Below are positions 62,092-64,000 of a stretch of DNA of 64,000 nt, in pieces (position 1 is the stretch's first letter; every line of letters starts with the position of its first letter). The stretch is taken from positions 44,549 through 108,548 of the forward strand of contig DCIG01000084.1 of NCBI GenBank assembly GCA_002315855.1. Direction: 5' to 3'. The notes below the pieces were generated by a model that was not told the origin of the DNA, made no database searches, and saw only the letters and a list, made by a program, of their open reading frames with translations. A program made the translations under genes and the position numbers. Origin of the DNA: Lentisphaeria bacterium UBA1732 (GTDB lineage Bacteria > Verrucomicrobiota > Lentisphaeria > Victivallales > UBA1829).

Positions 62092-63885
62092 TCATTTTTT
62101 TTCATTCCCCTTGAAATAGACCTTGACCCAAGTTGCTAAAGTATAGTAAGTCCAAAGCTTCATATAGACTTCGGACATATTCTTTTTCGATTCAGACAGA
62201 TTTTTATGGAATAAAGATAAATCTTGAACACCAGCAAACAGCAATTGTTCCTCCACCTCTTTCCAGTCTACCATATTACGCAGAAAATCATCAACGGGGA
62301 AACGGAATCCAGACTTGCGAACATAGTGATAACTGGTTCCCAGTTTCTGCTTCAACATATTGCAAAGTCTCCGCTTCCCGGCATTTCCCGGAGCGTCTAT
62401 TTTTTGGAAGAAATAGTGTGCTATGTTTTTATCCAGAAGCGGAAATCTGCATCCGACAGAAGACGCGATTGCCATTTTGTCTCCGTATATATTGTTGTGG
62501 CTCGCTAAAAATCCGATGAAATCATAATAAAAGAATCTTTTCTTACCGGAAAGGCAATTTGTCAGCGACTGAACTTTCTGGCGATATAGATTGAACCACT
62601 CTCTACCGACTAAAGAATCAATTTCGGAATGAGAAAAATAACCGAAAAGATTAAAATAATTTTCCACGTTTGTTGCGGACGCAAACTCATATAAACGCAA
62701 AAAAACACGTCGTTTTTTCCCATGCAAAAAACAGGAAAAACAATATGGTATCCATGTGAGCAATTTTAGAAACTTCCAGTAACGCAACACCTTCGCTCTC
62801 GGATATCCAGCATCAATCTCATCGCCGCCCATTCCAGAAAACATCACTTGAAATCCTCTTTGTCTTGCTTTTATGGACAAATCATAAGCCGCAATAATGG
62901 CCGGATCGGCCACCGGTTCATCCATGGCATATACAATTTGAGGATACTGTTTGCAATACGATAAATCTGGTTCGACTTTTTGAATATTCAGATTATATTT
63001 TTTCATCATTGCCTGAACGCGTTCACTTTCAGAATCGCCCAGTTGCAAATGAATACTCTGTATTTCAGGATTAACCTCTTCTGCGATGATTGCAGTCAGC
63101 AGAGAAGAGTCGATTCCGCCGCTGAAAAAATTTCCCATGGCAAGATTTCTGTCATACTGATCTTTCACAATCTGCACCAAATCCGGCATGGCGTTCAATG
63201 AAGAATGGTCGTATATATGCCAGTAAGTTTTGCTGGTGATCCGTATAGAAGGATGCAAATCGATTACAAGATATTCTCCTGCCCGAACCTTATTGATGTC
63301 ACAGAAAAGCGTATCCGGTTCGCAAATCCAGCCCTGTGCGAAATACTCACCTAAAAGCTCTTTTCTGATTCCCGGACAGATGCATTGAGCATCAAACAGA
63401 TATTTGATTTCCGTTGAAAAGGAAAAGGAGTTTTTCCCTGTACTGTAATACAAAGACTTTGTTCCAAGGTGATCGCGCACCAAAATGACCTGCTGTTTCA
63501 AGGCATCGTAAAATGCAAAAGCAAACACCCCGTTTACTTCCTGCAGGAATTCATCAATAGACCAATGGCAAAGTGCATGAAAAGCTATTTCCTCCGCAGA
63601 CTGTGAGGAAATTTGACAAAGACAGGAATCCTGTAATTTTGCAATCAATGCTTTTTTGTTGAAAATTTCTCCGCAGAAAATCAGCGCTTTCCCATCGCGG
63701 TTTTGCATTGAATGGTATTCTTTTGTCGCAAACAATGCATCGTGGACTGTTTCAAATTCGATGTCATACCCATTGCATACCCATGAATTATCTGACAATT
63801 GATCTACTTGACAAACTCCTTTTAAGGTTTTAGGTTTATTTGGATCCTGCTGCCCGATGTAACCGAATATCCCGTTGATTTTCAT
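62092..63885 (-). CDS. Asparagine synthetase B-like protein lacking the N-terminal catalytic Cys
   Basis: The 597-residue protein has a glutaminase-like N-terminal domain (about 1-200, with NGVFAFAFYDALKQQVILVRDHLGTKSLYY) and a synthetase domain with the PP-loop FSGGIDSSLLTAII near residue 255 and SGMGGDEIDAGYPR. AsnB enzymes need Cys directly after the initiator Met (MCGI); here the start reads MKINGIFGYIG, with Asn at the Cys position and two extra residues. Glutamine hydrolysis should be lost, so it would use ammonia or make another amide, as beta-lactam synthetase-like relatives do. The gene is AT-richer than its neighbours and is bracketed by palindromes, suggesting transfer. Confidence 0.88.
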   Translation of the reverse strand: MKINGIFGYIGQQDPNKPKTLKGVCQVDQLSDNSWVCNGYDIEFETVHDALFATKEYHSMQNRDGKALIFCGEIFNKKALIAKLQDSCLCQISSQSAEEIAFHALCHWSIDEFLQEVNGVFAFAFYDALKQQVILVRDHLGTKSLYYSTGKNSFSFSTEIKYLFDAQCICPGIRKELLGEYFAQGWICEPDTLFCDINKVRAGEYLVIDLHPSIRITSKTYWHIYDHSSLNAMPDLVQIVKDQYDRNLAMGNFFSGGIDSSLLTAIIAEEVNPEIQSIHLQLGDSESERVQAMMKKYNLNIQKVEPDLSYCKQYPQIVYAMDEPVADPAIIAAYDLSIKARQRGFQVMFSGMGGDEIDAGYPRAKVLRYWKFLKLLTWIPYCFSCFLHGKKRRVFLRLYEFASATNVENYFNLFGYFSHSEIDSLVGREWFNLYRQKVQSLTNCLSGKKRFFYYDFIGFLASHNNIYGDKMAIASSVGCRFPLLDKNIAHYFFQKIDAPGNAGKRRLCNMLKQKLGTSYHYVRKSGFRFPVDDFLRNMVDWKEVEEQLLFAGVQDLSLFHKNLSESKKNMSEVYMKLWTYYTLATWVKVYFKGNEKK

Positions 63886-63903
63886 TTGTGAGCACCTTTC
63901 ACT

Positions 63904-63925
63904 ACTGTCCGGTAACCTTACCGGA
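63904..63925. repeat. Palindrome to the right of the asparagine-synthetase-like gene
   Basis: TCCGGTAA-CC-TTACCGGA at 63908-63925, preceded by ACTG so that ACTGTCCGGTAA is shared with the palindrome at 62050-62061. Confidence 0.8.
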
Positions 63926-63930
63926 GTTGA

Positions 63931-63958
63931 TTGTTAATGTCGGATTCTGCGCTATATT
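63931..63958 (+). promoter_or_regulatory. Rightward promoter reading out of the window
   Basis: TTGTTA (63931-63936), 16-base spacer, TATATT (63953-63958). A ribosome binding site AGGAGG (63990-63995) ends just before the window edge, so a gene very likely starts within a few bases beyond 64000. Confidence 0.6.
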
Positions 63959-64000
63959 AAAGGTGTCTAATGTCTTTAATTTGAGCGTAGGAGGTCCGAC

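Overview
The window is 64 kb of a bacterial chromosome with moderate GC (judged by eye, a little above 50 percent). Gene order (infB-rbfA-nrnA-truB; mraZ-rsmH-ftsL-ftsI), sec-exported ankyrin and alpha-2-macroglobulin proteins, long lysine/threonine/serine-rich tails and a MurA with aspartate at the usual catalytic cysteine position suggest a Gram-negative member of the PVC group (Lentisphaerota/Kiritimatiellota-like). This placement is an inference from gene content; no rRNA gene is present to confirm it.

Layout. 0-5.4 kb: translation/RNA operon infB (3' part), rbfA, nrnA, truB and an unknown His/Cys-rich protein. 5.5-9.1 kb: exported ankyrin protein and a GT-C-like membrane protein. 9.2-14.1 kb: MarR remnant, a soluble NtrB/NtrC-type two-component pair, a HIT protein and a repeat-rich membrane-anchored protein. 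14.4-21.1 kb: YbdG-like mechanosensitive channel, then a small exported protein and an iron-type ABC importer. 21.3-24.6 kb: cimA, a small membrane protein, a DUF721 protein, birA. 24.7-26.5 kb: an AbiE-type toxin-antitoxin pair whose toxin gene is broken by a 7-bp duplication. 26.8-32.5 kb: ruvA, then a short division cluster with an MraZ-type operator in its promoter. 32.6-35.9 kb (minus): nrdR, a ClC transporter and a protein with an N-terminal ATP-cone-like region, in one operon. 36.2-37.9 kb: an AT-rich restriction-modification pair whose endonuclease is an EcoRV homologue. 37.9-42.2 kb: membrane protein, TPP riboswitch, thiM, and a ThiE-HAD fusion. 42.7-44.6 kb: Septu-like ATPase/HNH defence pair. 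44.7-51.9 kb (minus): RNA uracil methyltransferase, murA, uvrD/pcrA, PurO-type IMP cyclohydrolase, lysS. 52.5-58.7 kb: a 2039-residue alpha-2-macroglobulin. 58.8-64 kb: small membrane protein, tRNA-Gln, GT-C membrane protein, ispD, and an AT-rich asparagine-synthetase-like gene bracketed by palindromes.

Three separate defence or toxin modules (AbiE, EcoRV-like R-M, Septu-like) sit singly between housekeeping operons rather than in one island. The R-M and AbiE genes and the asparagine-synthetase-like gene are clearly more AT-rich than their neighbours, which points to separate acquisitions. The less-explained items are the nrdR-ClC-ATP-cone operon, the TIKLKP/TIQIKKP repeat protein, the ThiE-HAD fusion, and a 19-bp motif repeated in several intergenic regions.
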